DNA from: Clostridium sp. UBA1056
Lineage (GTDB): Bacteria > Bacillota > Clostridia > Clostridiales > Clostridiaceae
Direction: 5' to 3'
NCBI GenBank assembly: GCA_002316385.1
Contig: DCDL01000042.1
Location: 1-22,506, forward strand
Length of the DNA stretch: 22,506 bases
Position numbers and translations under genes: made by a program. This document shows positions 1-7,245 of this stretch, piece by piece. Within the stretch, counting starts at the first letter, position 1; the number at the start of each line of letters is the position of its first letter. The notes beneath the pieces are model-generated. The model did no database searches and was not told the origin of the DNA. It saw only the letters and a program-made list of their open reading frames with translations.

Positions 1-42
1 TCAAAGACCATTTGGTTTTCATCAGCCTGTCGACTGACTACT
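1..42 (-). other. Start of a probable rRNA operon leader (boxB/boxA-like), running off the left edge
   Basis: On the minus strand the transcript from the promoter at 49-77 begins near position 42 and runs off the window. It holds a small hairpin (TCAG...CTGA) followed by TGGTCTTTGA at 10-1. This resembles the boxA antitermination element of low-GC Gram-positive rRNA leaders (TGTTCTTTGAAAACT type). A hairpin followed by boxA just after a strong promoter is the usual layout upstream of 16S rRNA. The rRNA gene itself is not in the window, so this is inferred. A tRNA or other stable-RNA operon is the alternative. Confidence 0.6.
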
Positions 43-48
43 TTTTAA

Positions 49-77
49 ATTTTATCACCATCAATTTGTTATGTCAA
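49..77 (-). promoter_or_regulatory. Strong sigma-A promoter, probably of an rRNA operon
   Basis: The minus strand reads TTGACA at 77-72, a 17-nt spacer and TAAAAT at 54-49, so the -35 is perfect and the -10 matches at five of six positions. Immediately upstream (78-120) is a nearly pure A/T tract with A-runs and T-runs, like an UP element that binds the RNA polymerase alpha C-terminal domain. This fits a stable-RNA promoter. Confidence 0.75.
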
Positions 78-181
78 CAACTTTTTTAAATTTTTTAAAC
101 TTTTCTTTTTTGCTGTTTAAATCATTTTAAAAGTTATTTGCTTTTGAACTTTGAAGTTCGCATCACTTGGTGACGAGATTT

Positions 182-190
182 ATAATATCA
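182..190 (-). promoter_or_regulatory. Possible upstream tandem promoter (extended -10 only)
   Basis: The minus strand reads TGA-TATTAT here. It is followed downstream by two short dyads: TCAC-CAA-GTGA at about 165-175, and GAACTT/AAGTTC at about 145-158. Tandem promoters are common for rRNA operons, but no recognisable -35 lies 17 nt upstream, so this is weak. Confidence 0.25.
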
Positions 191-307
191 TAGGGATAGT
201 ACTCTCTTCTTTATTTATACTATTATATATAAAAATTATCCTTTATTTTCTTTTACTTTCTTATTTTTTCTCTAATTTACATATATTGATACGCTAGGTT
301 AAGTTTT

Positions 308-353
308 TTAAATATTTTTATCTGATATCTTATTATTCCATAAAAATATTTAA
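308..353. repeat. Perfect 14-bp AT-only inverted repeat
   Basis: Arms at 308-321 and 340-353 are exact reverse complements made only of A and T, with an 18-nt loop. There is no clean U-run on either side, so terminator function is uncertain. The stretch 190-648 otherwise holds no gene, only AT-rich sequence with short repeats: AACTATTTA at 432-440 is complementary to TAAATAGTT at 455-463, and AAAATGTTA recurs at 440 and 488. Confidence 0.5.
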
Positions 354-540
354 TCTTGAATCTATCTACTATCTAATACAAGAGTTTAAAATACATGATT
401 TCTTATATAAAATACTGATATTTACCTAATCAACTATTTAAAATGTTAAATATATAAATAGTTAACTTTTTAAAATCTTAAATAGTTAAAATGTTATAAA
501 GTTGTTCTATTTATACTAGATTTAATATTATTTAAAATTT

Positions 541-576
541 AAATGATCGTTTTAAGAACATTAAACATGATCATTT
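541..576. repeat. Short inverted repeat (AAATGATC...GATCATTT)
   Basis: Eight-bp perfect arms at 541-548 and 569-576 enclose 20 nt. The inner bases can pair a little further with mismatches. No U-run follows on either strand and no gene is adjacent. Its role is unknown. Confidence 0.35.
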
Positions 577-648
577 TAATAATGTTTTACCTAACATATC
601 TATTTGATACTTTATCCCTTATACTTTCCTATATAATGTAATTAAAAT

Positions 649-694
649 TATATTCCTAGAAAACAGTAATTCAAAACTATCTTCTAGGAATATA
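649..694 (-). terminator. Candidate murD transcription terminator
   Basis: Perfect 12-bp arms (649-660 and 683-694, core ATTCCTAGA/TCTAGGAAT) with a 22-nt loop lie about 70 nt past the murD stop. On the minus strand the stem is followed by a broken U-rich tail (ATTTTAATT) rather than a clean U-run. It is the only strong hairpin after murD. Confidence 0.5.
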
Positions 695-762
695 TATTTC
701 TATTATTAAGTTCACATGCAGTGTTGACTGTAATAGATTTTAAATTCTTATTAAATACTCTT

Positions 763-2142
763 TTATTTTAAGTTTTTAACTATTTCTTTAAACTTATTTC
801 CTCTAACTTCAAAGTTTTCAAACATATCGAAACTTGTACAAGCTGGAGCTAAGGTTACTATATCTCCATTCACTGATACTTCTACCGCCTTCTCTACCGC
901 TTCATCTAAAGTGTTTACTATATAAGTATCAACTTCAATTCCTTTTTCATTTTTTAATTTATCAAAAGCTGCTTTGATTTCATCCTTAGCTTCTCCAACC
1001 AAGATTAAAGATTTAATATATAGATATCCATCATAAGCTAAAGGATCGAAGGGAACTTTTTTATCACGTCCTCCTGCAATTAATACTACTGGACTTTCAA
1101 ATGCTTTAATTCCAGCTAATGTTCTAGTAGGACTTGAAGCTATAGAGTTATTGTAGTACTCTACCCCTCTATAGTTTCTTACAAATTCATTTCTATGTTC
1201 TACTCCCTTAAAAGTAGTTGCAACTTCTCTCATATATTTTACATCTACATCATCCATTGTTAATGCAAACGCTGCTAATAAATTTTCTATATTATACATT
1301 CCCTTAAGTAATACTTCACTTTTATTACACACCTTTTTACCTTTAGCAAAAAGTTCTTCATTTTTATAATAAGCCCCATTTTCTATAACTTTAGTTCTAC
1401 TAAAAGTATATAATTGTCCTTTTTCTTCTCCTTTAATACTTCTTGTAACATCATTATCTTCATTTAATACTAAAATATTATCTTCATTTTGGTATTTATA
1501 TATATTCTTTTTAGAATCTATATACTCCTGTAAATCTTTATGCATATCTAAATGATTTGGAGATAAATTTGTAATTAATGCTATCTCAGGAGATGTGTCC
1601 ATAGTCATAAGCTGAAAACTTGATAATTCAAGAACAACCTTATCGTTTGGAGATATTTCTTCTATTTTAGTAAATAGGGGAGTACCTATATTACCTCCCA
1701 CCCAAGTTTTAAATCCTGCAGTACTTAAAATACTATACACCAAAGAGGTAGTTGTTGTTTTACCATCACTTCCTGTTATACCATATATTTTAGCAGGACA
1801 GTGTCTTACAAACTCCTCCATTTCAGAGGTTATATATGCTCCCTCATTTTTCGCTATAGTTAATTCTTTACTATCAATTCTCATAGATGGGGTTTTAAAA
1901 ATCACATCAAAACCATGCAAATTAGTTAAATATTCTTCTCCTAGTTCAAATTTAACTCCCTGACATTGATACTTCTCTACAACATCTTTAAGTTTTTCTA
2001 TACTCTTTTTATCAAAAGCAGTAACCTTAGCTCCCAAATCTATAAGGAACTCTATCAGTGGTATATTACTTACCCCTATTCCTACAACTGCTACGTTTTT
2101 ATCCTTAATAAATCTCTTAAACTCATTAAAATCCTTTTTCAT
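763..2142 (-). CDS. murD: UDP-N-acetylmuramoyl-L-alanine--D-glutamate ligase MurD
   Basis: This cytoplasmic Mur ligase adds D-glutamate to UDP-MurNAc-L-Ala in peptidoglycan precursor synthesis, using ATP. The 459-residue product matches the usual MurD length of about 450. An N-terminal Rossmann-like domain has VAVVGIGVSN near residues 17-26. The central ATPase domain has the phosphate loop GITGSDGKTT at 121-130, GNIGTPL at 150-156, and LELSSFQL and NLSPNHLDMH between 171 and 201, the classic Mur ligase signatures. The C-terminal domain contains the conserved HRNE followed by NNSIASSPTRT. I chose the ATG at 2142 because GGAGG lies 7 nt upstream; the frame stays open to 2184, but that start has no ribosome-binding site. 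The gene stands alone with its own extended -10 promoter and is not in a dcw cell-wall cluster. Confidence 0.97.
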   Translation of the reverse strand: MKKDFNEFKRFIKDKNVAVVGIGVSNIPLIEFLIDLGAKVTAFDKKSIEKLKDVVEKYQCQGVKFELGEEYLTNLHGFDVIFKTPSMRIDSKELTIAKNEGAYITSEMEEFVRHCPAKIYGITGSDGKTTTTSLVYSILSTAGFKTWVGGNIGTPLFTKIEEISPNDKVVLELSSFQLMTMDTSPEIALITNLSPNHLDMHKDLQEYIDSKKNIYKYQNEDNILVLNEDNDVTRSIKGEEKGQLYTFSRTKVIENGAYYKNEELFAKGKKVCNKSEVLLKGMYNIENLLAAFALTMDDVDVKYMREVATTFKGVEHRNEFVRNYRGVEYYNNSIASSPTRTLAGIKAFESPVVLIAGGRDKKVPFDPLAYDGYLYIKSLILVGEAKDEIKAAFDKLKNEKGIEVDTYIVNTLDEAVEKAVEVSVNGDIVTLAPACTSFDMFENFEVRGNKFKEIVKNLK

Positions 2143-2196
2143 TTTTATTCCTCCAGCACTGCTATGTATTAGCTTACTTACCATACTATATTTATA

Positions 2197-2205
2197 ATTA
2201 TATCA
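2197..2205 (-). promoter_or_regulatory. murD promoter (extended -10)
   Basis: The minus strand reads TGA-TATAAT, an extended -10 element with a perfect hexamer, about 55 nt before the murD start. The -35 position (TTTTTA) is poor, as expected for extended -10 promoters. Confidence 0.55.
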
Positions 2206-2359
2206 CTACCCTAGCCTTTTAAAAACTCTATAAACTATACATATTCTATTTATTCCAGAAGTCCCTCCCCATATTTCTATCTTTTCACCTATTTTTTCCT
2301 TATATCCACTAGTTTTCGAATATTTTTTCAATTTAATTTATTATTTTTTTAAAAAGTTA

Positions 2360-2388
2360 TTGCTATGAGTTTTTTAATATGATATAAT
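2360..2388 (+). promoter_or_regulatory. Promoter of the orphan small RNA
   Basis: The plus strand has TTGCTA at 2360-2365, a 17-nt spacer and a perfect TATAAT at 2383-2388 preceded by TGA, which makes it an extended -10. Predicted transcription start is about 2394-2396. It is one of the best promoters in the window and the only convincing one on the plus strand. Confidence 0.7.
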
Positions 2389-2394
2389 CTGTTT

Positions 2395-2505
2395 GTGCCG
2401 TAAGTAAGAATGTTAGAACTTTTCCCCAAAGGTTTAACATTGCACATAACATATCCCCATGATTAAACCCTATTTTTTACCGGATGCAAATCCGGTTATT
2501 TTTTT
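2395..2505 (+). ncRNA. Orphan small RNA with C-rich loops (unrecognised family)
   Basis: A promoter, a structured body and an intrinsic terminator define a transcript of about 111 nt on the plus strand, opposite to all neighbouring genes, with no open reading frame. The 5' part folds as TGTGC (2394-2398) with GCACA (2442-2446), a 10-nt bulge on the 5' side, and then AATGTTA (2409-2415) with TAACATT (2435-2441). The stem continues to about 2423/2428, with one bulged A, and closes a loop that is exactly CCCC (2424-2427). A single-stranded linker (about 2447-2478) carries a second CCCC at 2455-2458 and a CCC at 2468-2470, followed by the terminator hairpin. Exposed C-rich stretches beside a 3' terminator resemble the Firmicute sRNA RsaE/RoxS, whose C-rich loops pair with Shine-Dalgarno sequences. 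That is a likeness of layout, not shown homology. It does not look like 6S, SRP, tmRNA or a riboswitch I know. Confidence 0.6.
2479..2505 (+). terminator. Intrinsic terminator of the small RNA
   Basis: ACCGGAT (2479-2485), a GCAA tetraloop of the GNRA type, then ATCCGGT (2490-2496), followed by TATTTTTTT. This is a GC-rich seven-bp stem with an ideal U-tract in the plus direction. Confidence 0.85.
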
Positions 2506-2658
2506 ATCTATTTATATAATTGCATCATTATAAAACTACTAATATAACATCTATCTAAATTTTATACCTCAATACATTTTTAAAATAATTTTATTCTACA
2601 GTATTCAATAATTATTCTATGATAACCTTGTGAATAGTTTACATTTATTATTTATCAT

Positions 2659-2699
2659 AAAAAAAATAGCCCTAAACAAATAATTGCCTAGAGCTATTT
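2659..2699 (-). terminator. glyS terminator
   Basis: On the minus strand AAATAGCTCTA (2699-2689) pairs with TAGGGCTATTT (2674-2664) through one G-U wobble. A run of eight T follows. It begins 21 nt after the glyS stop. Confidence 0.85.
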
Positions 2700-2719
2700 A
2701 AAATTCATGTAGACCTTTA

Positions 2720-4111
2720 TTAGAACTCCATTTTTTCTTCTATATAAGATACTAGATTACTTATTGGCATTCTTACTTGTTCCATAGTATCTCTGTCTCT
2801 TACTGTAACAGTCTCATCTTCCATAGTATCAAAATCTATTGTAATACAGAATGGTGTTCCTATTTCATCTTCTCTTCTATATCTCTTTCCGATACTTCCA
2901 GCTTCATCATAATCCACATTAAATTTCTTAGCTAAAACTCCATATACCTCAAGAGCTTTTTCACTCAATTTCTTACTAAGCGGAAGTACAGCAGCTTTAA
3001 ATGGTGCCAATGCTGGGTGAATATGCATTACTGTTCTAACGTCTCCACCTTCTAACTCTTCTTCATCATAAGCTTCACATAAGAATGCTAATGCAACTCT
3101 ATCAGCTCCTAATGATGGTTCTATACAATATGGTATATATTTCTCATTAGTAGTTGGATCTAAATAAGATAAATCCTCTCCTGAATGCTCCATGTGTCTT
3201 TTTAAGTCATAGTCTGTCCTATCAGCTATTCCCCAAAGCTCACCCCATCCAAATGGGAATAGAAATTCTATATCACAAGTAGCATTACTATAGAATGATA
3301 ATTCTTCTTTTTCATGATCTCTAAATCTTAAATTATCCTTACCCATTCCTAGGTTAAATAAGAAGTTCTTACAATATTCTTTCCAATATTCGAACCACTC
3401 TAAGTCAGTTCCTGGCTTACAGAAAAACTCAAGCTCCATTTGCTCAAACTCTCTTGTTCTAAAAATGAAGTTTCCTGGAGTAATTTCATTTCTGAAAGAT
3501 TTACCTATTTGAGCTATTCCAAAAGGTACTTTCTTTCTTGATGTTCTTTGAGCATTTTTAAAGTTTACAAATATACCTTGAGCTGTTTCAGGCCTTAAAT
3601 ATATTTCATTTTTACTATCATCTGTTATTCCTTGAAAAGTTTTAAACATAAGGTTGAACTTTCTTATATCTGTATAATTCATTTTTCCACACTTTGGGCA
3701 AACCACATTGTGCTTTTCAATATATTCTTTATACTCTTCGTTAGTCCATCCATCAGCTACAGCTACTTCTACACCTTCTGAAGCCATGTGATCTTCAACT
3801 AATTTATCAGCTCTAAATCTAGCTTTACACTCTTTACAATCCATTAGTGGATCAGAAAATCCACCTACGTGACCTGTAGCTACCCAAACCTCTGGGTTCA
3901 TTAATATTGCACAATCTAATCCTATATTATATGGATTTTCTTGAACAAACTTTTTCCACCATGCTTTTTTAACATTATTTTTAAATTCTACTCCTAAAGG
4001 ACCATAGTCCCATGAATTTGCAAGACCTCCATAAATCTCAGACCCTGAAAATATAAATCCTCTATTTTTACATAGAGCTACCATTTTATCCATAGTTAAT
4101 TCTTTTGTCAT
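2720..4111 (-). CDS. glyS: Glycyl-tRNA synthetase, homodimeric type
   Basis: This class II aminoacyl-tRNA synthetase charges tRNA-Gly in the cytoplasm. It is the single-chain homodimeric form, not the alpha-beta type of many bacteria. The 463 residues fit the bacterial homodimeric family. An N-terminal signature SGSEIYGGLANSWDYGPLG lies at 22-40. Two cysteine pairs, CKEC at 92-95 and CPKC at 138-141, probably bind zinc. YLRPETAQGIF follows at 171-181, then motif 2 (starting FRNEITPGNF at 206) and motif 3 with EPSLGADRVALAFL. The C-terminal anticodon-binding domain ends the protein. I chose the ATG at 4111 because GGAGG is 8 nt upstream; an in-frame extension to 4159 exists but lacks a ribosome-binding site. 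Expression is controlled by the T-box upstream, so it should rise when uncharged tRNA-Gly accumulates. Confidence 0.97.
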   Translation of the reverse strand: MTKELTMDKMVALCKNRGFIFSGSEIYGGLANSWDYGPLGVEFKNNVKKAWWKKFVQENPYNIGLDCAILMNPEVWVATGHVGGFSDPLMDCKECKARFRADKLVEDHMASEGVEVAVADGWTNEEYKEYIEKHNVVCPKCGKMNYTDIRKFNLMFKTFQGITDDSKNEIYLRPETAQGIFVNFKNAQRTSRKKVPFGIAQIGKSFRNEITPGNFIFRTREFEQMELEFFCKPGTDLEWFEYWKEYCKNFLFNLGMGKDNLRFRDHEKEELSFYSNATCDIEFLFPFGWGELWGIADRTDYDLKRHMEHSGEDLSYLDPTTNEKYIPYCIEPSLGADRVALAFLCEAYDEEELEGGDVRTVMHIHPALAPFKAAVLPLSKKLSEKALEVYGVLAKKFNVDYDEAGSIGKRYRREDEIGTPFCITIDFDTMEDETVTVRDRDTMEQVRMPISNLVSYIEEKMEF

Positions 4112-4302
4112 GTTTATTACCTCCATCATCTTTATTTTATTATTAATTACAATTAACAAATTAACAGTTATTGAGTGAAACCTAGCTCAGATAGAATTTA
4201 ATCTGCCATTGAAATTTAGTTAATTTTTGTCTAATATCATGCAACATTATTTCCATATCCATAGATTATGGGAATGTTATAGTAACTAGACATTAGATAA
4301 AT

Positions 4303-4485
4303 AAAAAAGCTTTAGCCAATTAAGGGACGAAATTAATCCGCGGTTCCACCCTTATTAGCTAAAGCTCATCTTTAAAATTTATCACTAACTCAAAAGCTCC
4401 ATTCATAATATTAACTTAATGATTTACACCTACCATCATCTCTCTTTGAAATCTTTATTACTACTCTTCTTTATCATCGTTATTA
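4303..4485 (-). promoter_or_regulatory. Glycine T-box riboswitch in the glyS leader
   Basis: The T-box core AAGGGTGGAACCGCGG lies at 4353-4338. The UGGA bulge in it can pair with the UCCA end expected of uncharged tRNA-Gly, because N = A matches discriminator U73. The competing terminator pairs AGCTTTAGC (about 4366-4358) with GGCTAAAGC (about 4317-4309), followed by six T at 4308-4303. Stem I spans roughly 4390-4485 with an AGAGA-type motif. The best specifier codon is GGA (Gly) at 4400-4398. No GGC occurs in stem I. About 190 nt separate the terminator from the glyS start, and I see no second structure there. Confidence 0.93.
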
Positions 4486-4517
4486 TTTAATTTTTAATAT
4501 TATTATCTATAAATTAC

Positions 4518-4547
4518 ATTATAATTCAAAATAATTCTCGAATGCAA
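4518..4547 (-). promoter_or_regulatory. Probable glyS (T-box leader) promoter
   Basis: The minus strand has a perfect TATAAT at 4523-4518 and TTGCAT 18 nt upstream at 4547-4542. Transcription would start near 4511, just before stem I of the T-box, where a promoter is required. Confidence 0.55.
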
Positions 4548-4603
4548 ATATTATTGTAGTTTCTACACATATATTTTTTATATTATCAATTATAATAAAA
4601 TAA

Positions 4604-4640
4604 GCCGACTTAACAGTCCGCCATAAGTAAGTTTATAAAA
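4604..4640 (-). terminator. Weak candidate terminator of tRNA-Asn
   Basis: Directly after the tRNA CCA end the minus strand has seven T. A small hairpin with GACT/AGTC arms, a G-G mismatch and two further GC pairs (about 4622-4605) follows, then TTATTTTATT. The stem is short, so processing and termination could occur in either place. Confidence 0.3.
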
Positions 4641-4643
4641 AAA

Positions 4644-4718
<75 letters not shown>

Positions 4719-4737
4719 ATATCTAATTTATATTTAA

Positions 4738-4765
4738 ATTATAACATATTCTATGTAAATTTCAA
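4738..4765 (-). promoter_or_regulatory. tRNA-Asn promoter
   Basis: TTGAAA at 4765-4760, a 16-nt spacer, then TGT-TATAAT with the hexamer at 4743-4738. The predicted start is about a dozen nt before the tRNA. Confidence 0.7.
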
Positions 4766-4816
4766 TACCATATTTATAATTTTTTTAAAATAATTTATTT
4801 AATTTACACTATATTA

Positions 4817-4863
4817 ATACTTTAATATTTTATTCATAAATAATTATAATATGCAATAATTTT
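4817..4863. repeat. Direct repeat copy A (47 bp)
   Basis: This AT-rich segment recurs 77 bp further on at 4894-4940 with about five mismatches. Both copies begin ATACTTTAATATTTTA and end ATATGCAATAATTTT. In this copy the base changes destroy the inverted repeat that the other copy forms. Confidence 0.6.
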
Positions 4864-4893
4864 AAATATAATATTTTTATTTACTATACGAGA

Positions 4894-4940
4894 ATACTTT
4901 AATATTTTACCCAAAAATTATTTTAATATGCAATAATTTT
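4894..4940. repeat. Direct repeat copy B (47 bp)
   Basis: Second copy of the duplicated segment, 77 bp from copy A. It contains the left arm, loop and most of the right arm of the perfect palindrome at 4904-4950, so the hairpin probably belonged to the repeated unit and has been kept here only. Confidence 0.6.
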
Positions 4941-4950
4941 TGGGTAAAAT
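4904..4950. repeat. Perfect 19-bp inverted repeat downstream of lysS
   Basis: Arms 4904-4922 and 4932-4950 are exact reverse complements with a 9-nt loop (TTAATATGC). The stem holds a central ACCC/GGGT and is otherwise A/T. It could serve as a terminator for lysS readthrough on the minus strand, but no clean U-run follows the stem. Confidence 0.6.
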
Positions 4951-4961
4951 TAATTTTATAT

Positions 4962-4992
4962 AAGTATTAATAAATAAAATTTATTAATACTT
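4962..4992 (-). terminator. Perfect 13-bp hairpin, likely lysS terminator
   Basis: AAGTATTAATAAA (4962-4974) and its exact complement (4980-4992) enclose five nt, about 60 nt after the lysS stop. On the minus strand an A/T tail with ATTTT follows. It is AT-only, so it would be a weak terminator on its own; the 19-bp palindrome just beyond may back it up. Confidence 0.45.
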
Positions 4993-5052
4993 CCTAGTGT
5001 AACCTAAGATTGTAAACAAATTCAATATATAAACTTTATTGAAATTTATATG

Positions 5053-6594
5053 TTACTGCAGAGGTTTCATCGTTGGGAATAGTATAACGTCTCTAATTGA
5101 TACAGAGTCTGTTAAGAACATTACTATTCTATCTATACCTATTCCAAGTCCCCCTGTTGGAGGCATTCCAACTTCAAGAGCGCTCATGAATTCTTCATCA
5201 ATTAAATATGCTTCGTCATCTCCAAGCTCTCTTTCTTTTGCTTGTTGCTCGAATCTTTGTCTTTGAACTATTGGATCGTTAAGCTCTGAATATGCATTAC
5301 AAACCTCTCTGCCATATACAAATCCTTCGAATCTTTCAGTAAATTCTTCCTTACCACGTTTTTTCTTAGTAAGTGGTGATATTTCTACTGGGTAATCACA
5401 AAGGAAAGTTGGTTGAATTAAATGTTCTTCAGCAAACTCCTCAAATAAAACATTTAATACATCTGCTTTTGTACAGTCTTTTAATTCTTTTACAAATTCC
5501 AAATGCTTTTCTTTTGCAATTTGTCTAGCTTCTTCGTCTGTCTTAACTTCATTAAAATCTACACCTGCATATTCTTTTACAGCATCAACCATAGTTATTC
5601 TTCTCCATGGTGGTGTAAAGTCTATTTCAGTTCCTTGATAATTCACTTTAGTAGTACCATGAACTTTTTCACAAGCATATGCAACTAATTCTTCTGTTAT
5701 TTTCATCATATCATTATAATCAGCATAAGCTTCATATAATTCTATCATTGTAAACTCCGGATTATGTCTTATACTCATACCTTCATTTCTGAAGTTTTTA
5801 CCCATATCATATACTTTCTCAAGACCACCAACTATACATCTTTTTAAATATAGCTCTGTAGCAATTCTTAAATACATATCTATATCTAGTGTATTGTGGT
5901 GTGTCATGAAAGGTCTTGCAGCAGCTCCTCCAGCTATTGGTGATAGTATCGGCGTTTCAACCTCTAAATATCCTCTATTATCTAAAAATTCTCTTACTGC
6001 TTTTATAATTTTTACCCTATTTATAAAAGTATCCCTTACATCCTTATTCATTACTAGGTCTACTTCTCTTTGTCTATATTTTAAATCTTGATTTTTAAGT
6101 CCATGCCATTTTTCCGGAAGTGGCTTTAATGATTTAGAAATTAAAGTTACTTTACTAGCTTTAACAGAAGTTTCTCCTGTCTTTGTTACAAATGGTGTAC
6201 CTGTAACTTCTAAAAAATCACCTATATCAAAAGTTTTTGCATCTTTAAATTGCTCTTCCCCAACTCTATCAAGTCTTATATAAACTTGCATTTTCCCAGA
6301 TCTATCATGAACATCACAAAATCCAGCCTTACCTTGAATTCTCTTAGACATAAGTCTTCCTGCAATGGTAACCTCAGTCTCTTGAAGAGCTTCATAATTA
6401 TCCTTTATTTCTTGTGCATTATGAGTCCTTTCAACTTTATACACATCAAAAGGATCTTTTCCTGCTGCTTGGAGTTCAGCAAGCTTTTGTCTTCTGATCA
6501 TTACTTGTTCATTATATTCAGCTTCTTGAGCCTCTAATTGTTCACTATCAACTACAACTTCTTGTAAATTATCATTATTAACTTCTGTAGGCAT
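5053..6594 (-). CDS. lysS: Lysyl-tRNA synthetase, class II
   Basis: It charges tRNA-Lys with lysine in the cytoplasm. The 513 residues are slightly above the usual 490-500 because of an acidic N-terminal tail of about 30 residues before the conserved start of the fold (RRQKLAELQAAGKDPF, 34-49). An OB-fold anticodon-binding domain follows at about 74-155. The class II catalytic core has motif 2, FRNEGMSIRHNPEFTM, at 268-283, the EVCNAYSELNDP segment, and motif 3 with GIGIDRIVM near residue 487. The start at 6594 has AGGAGG 8 nt upstream. It begins 29 nt after greA and shares its transcript, driven by the consensus promoter at 7191-7219. Placement after dusB and greA is typical of Firmicutes. 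Confidence 0.97.
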   Translation of the reverse strand: MPTEVNNDNLQEVVVDSEQLEAQEAEYNEQVMIRRQKLAELQAAGKDPFDVYKVERTHNAQEIKDNYEALQETEVTIAGRLMSKRIQGKAGFCDVHDRSGKMQVYIRLDRVGEEQFKDAKTFDIGDFLEVTGTPFVTKTGETSVKASKVTLISKSLKPLPEKWHGLKNQDLKYRQREVDLVMNKDVRDTFINRVKIIKAVREFLDNRGYLEVETPILSPIAGGAAARPFMTHHNTLDIDMYLRIATELYLKRCIVGGLEKVYDMGKNFRNEGMSIRHNPEFTMIELYEAYADYNDMMKITEELVAYACEKVHGTTKVNYQGTEIDFTPPWRRITMVDAVKEYAGVDFNEVKTDEEARQIAKEKHLEFVKELKDCTKADVLNVLFEEFAEEHLIQPTFLCDYPVEISPLTKKKRGKEEFTERFEGFVYGREVCNAYSELNDPIVQRQRFEQQAKERELGDDEAYLIDEEFMSALEVGMPPTGGLGIGIDRIVMFLTDSVSIRDVILFPTMKPLQ

Positions 6595-6623
6595 AAACCA
6601 TTCCTCCTAGTTTTTATTTGTGA

Positions 6624-7103
6624 CTATCTTCTAACTTCTAATATCTTATATTTATTAATTCCATCTGGAGTTGATACTTCGACAACTTCTCCAGTCTTTT
6701 TACCCATAAGAGCATTTCCTACAGGTGATTCATCTGAAATTTTATTTTCATAAGGGTCTACTTCAGCAGATCCAACAAGATAAAATTCTATTTCTTCGTC
6801 GAACTCATAATCATGTACTTTTACACTTGTTCCTATACTAACTACATCCTTAGGAATTTCACTTTCATCTACTACAGATGCATTTCTTAGCATGTTTTCA
6901 AGCTGAATAATTCTTCCTTCAACGAAAGCTTGCTCATTCTTTGCTTCGTCATACTCTGAATTTTCACTTAAATCCCCATAACCTAAAGCAACCTTTATTT
7001 TTTCTGTTATTTCCTTTCTTTTAACAGTTTTTAAGTACTCTAGCTCATCCTCAAGCTTCTTTATTCCTTCGTAAGTCATCACGTATTTTTTAGATTCGCT
7101 CAT
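6624..7103 (-). CDS. greA: Transcription elongation factor GreA
   Basis: GreA enters the secondary channel of RNA polymerase and triggers cleavage of backtracked RNA. The 159 residues match the family length of about 158. The N-terminal half is a long coiled coil (about 12-75) whose tip carries GDLSENSEYDEAK at 43-55. The acidic residues D44 and E47 correspond to those that position the catalytic magnesium. The C-terminal half is the FKBP-like domain, with SPVGNALMGKKTGEVV near the end. The ATG at 7103 is preferred because AAGGGGAG lies just upstream; the frame is open to 7166 but has no site there. Its ribosome-binding site is GGGG-rich rather than GGAGG. First gene of the greA-lysS transcript. 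Confidence 0.96.
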   Translation of the reverse strand: MSESKKYVMTYEGIKKLEDELEYLKTVKRKEITEKIKVALGYGDLSENSEYDEAKNEQAFVEGRIIQLENMLRNASVVDESEIPKDVVSIGTSVKVHDYEFDEEIEFYLVGSAEVDPYENKISDESPVGNALMGKKTGEVVEVSTPDGINKYKILEVRR

Positions 7104-7190
7104 GTCTCTCTCCCCTTCACTCTTACTAAATAATTCTATATTATTATAAATACTCAATCGTATCACATATAGTGTCTATAATCTTTGACT

Positions 7191-7219
7191 ATTATAAAAC
7201 AGCTAAAATCCCTTGTCAA
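7191..7219 (-). promoter_or_regulatory. Consensus sigma-A promoter of greA-lysS
   Basis: TTGACA at 7219-7214, a spacer of exactly 17 nt and TATAAT at 7196-7191: both hexamers match the sigma-A consensus at every position. The start would be near 7184, giving a leader of about 80 nt. No terminator is visible after dusB, so greA-lysS should also receive readthrough from coaX-dusB. Confidence 0.9.
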
Positions 7220-7245
7220 CAAAGGTATATTTATATTTAAAAATG

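Noticed and set aside
190..640. Cluster of short AT repeats that might suggest a CRISPR or origin
   Set aside because: Repeats are short, irregular and only A/T, with no regular spacing and no DnaA boxes (TTATCCACA) seen.
2395..2505. Reading the small RNA region as a riboswitch or leader for a plus-strand gene
   Set aside because: No plus-strand gene follows; the next genes on both sides are on the minus strand, and transcription ends at a strong terminator.
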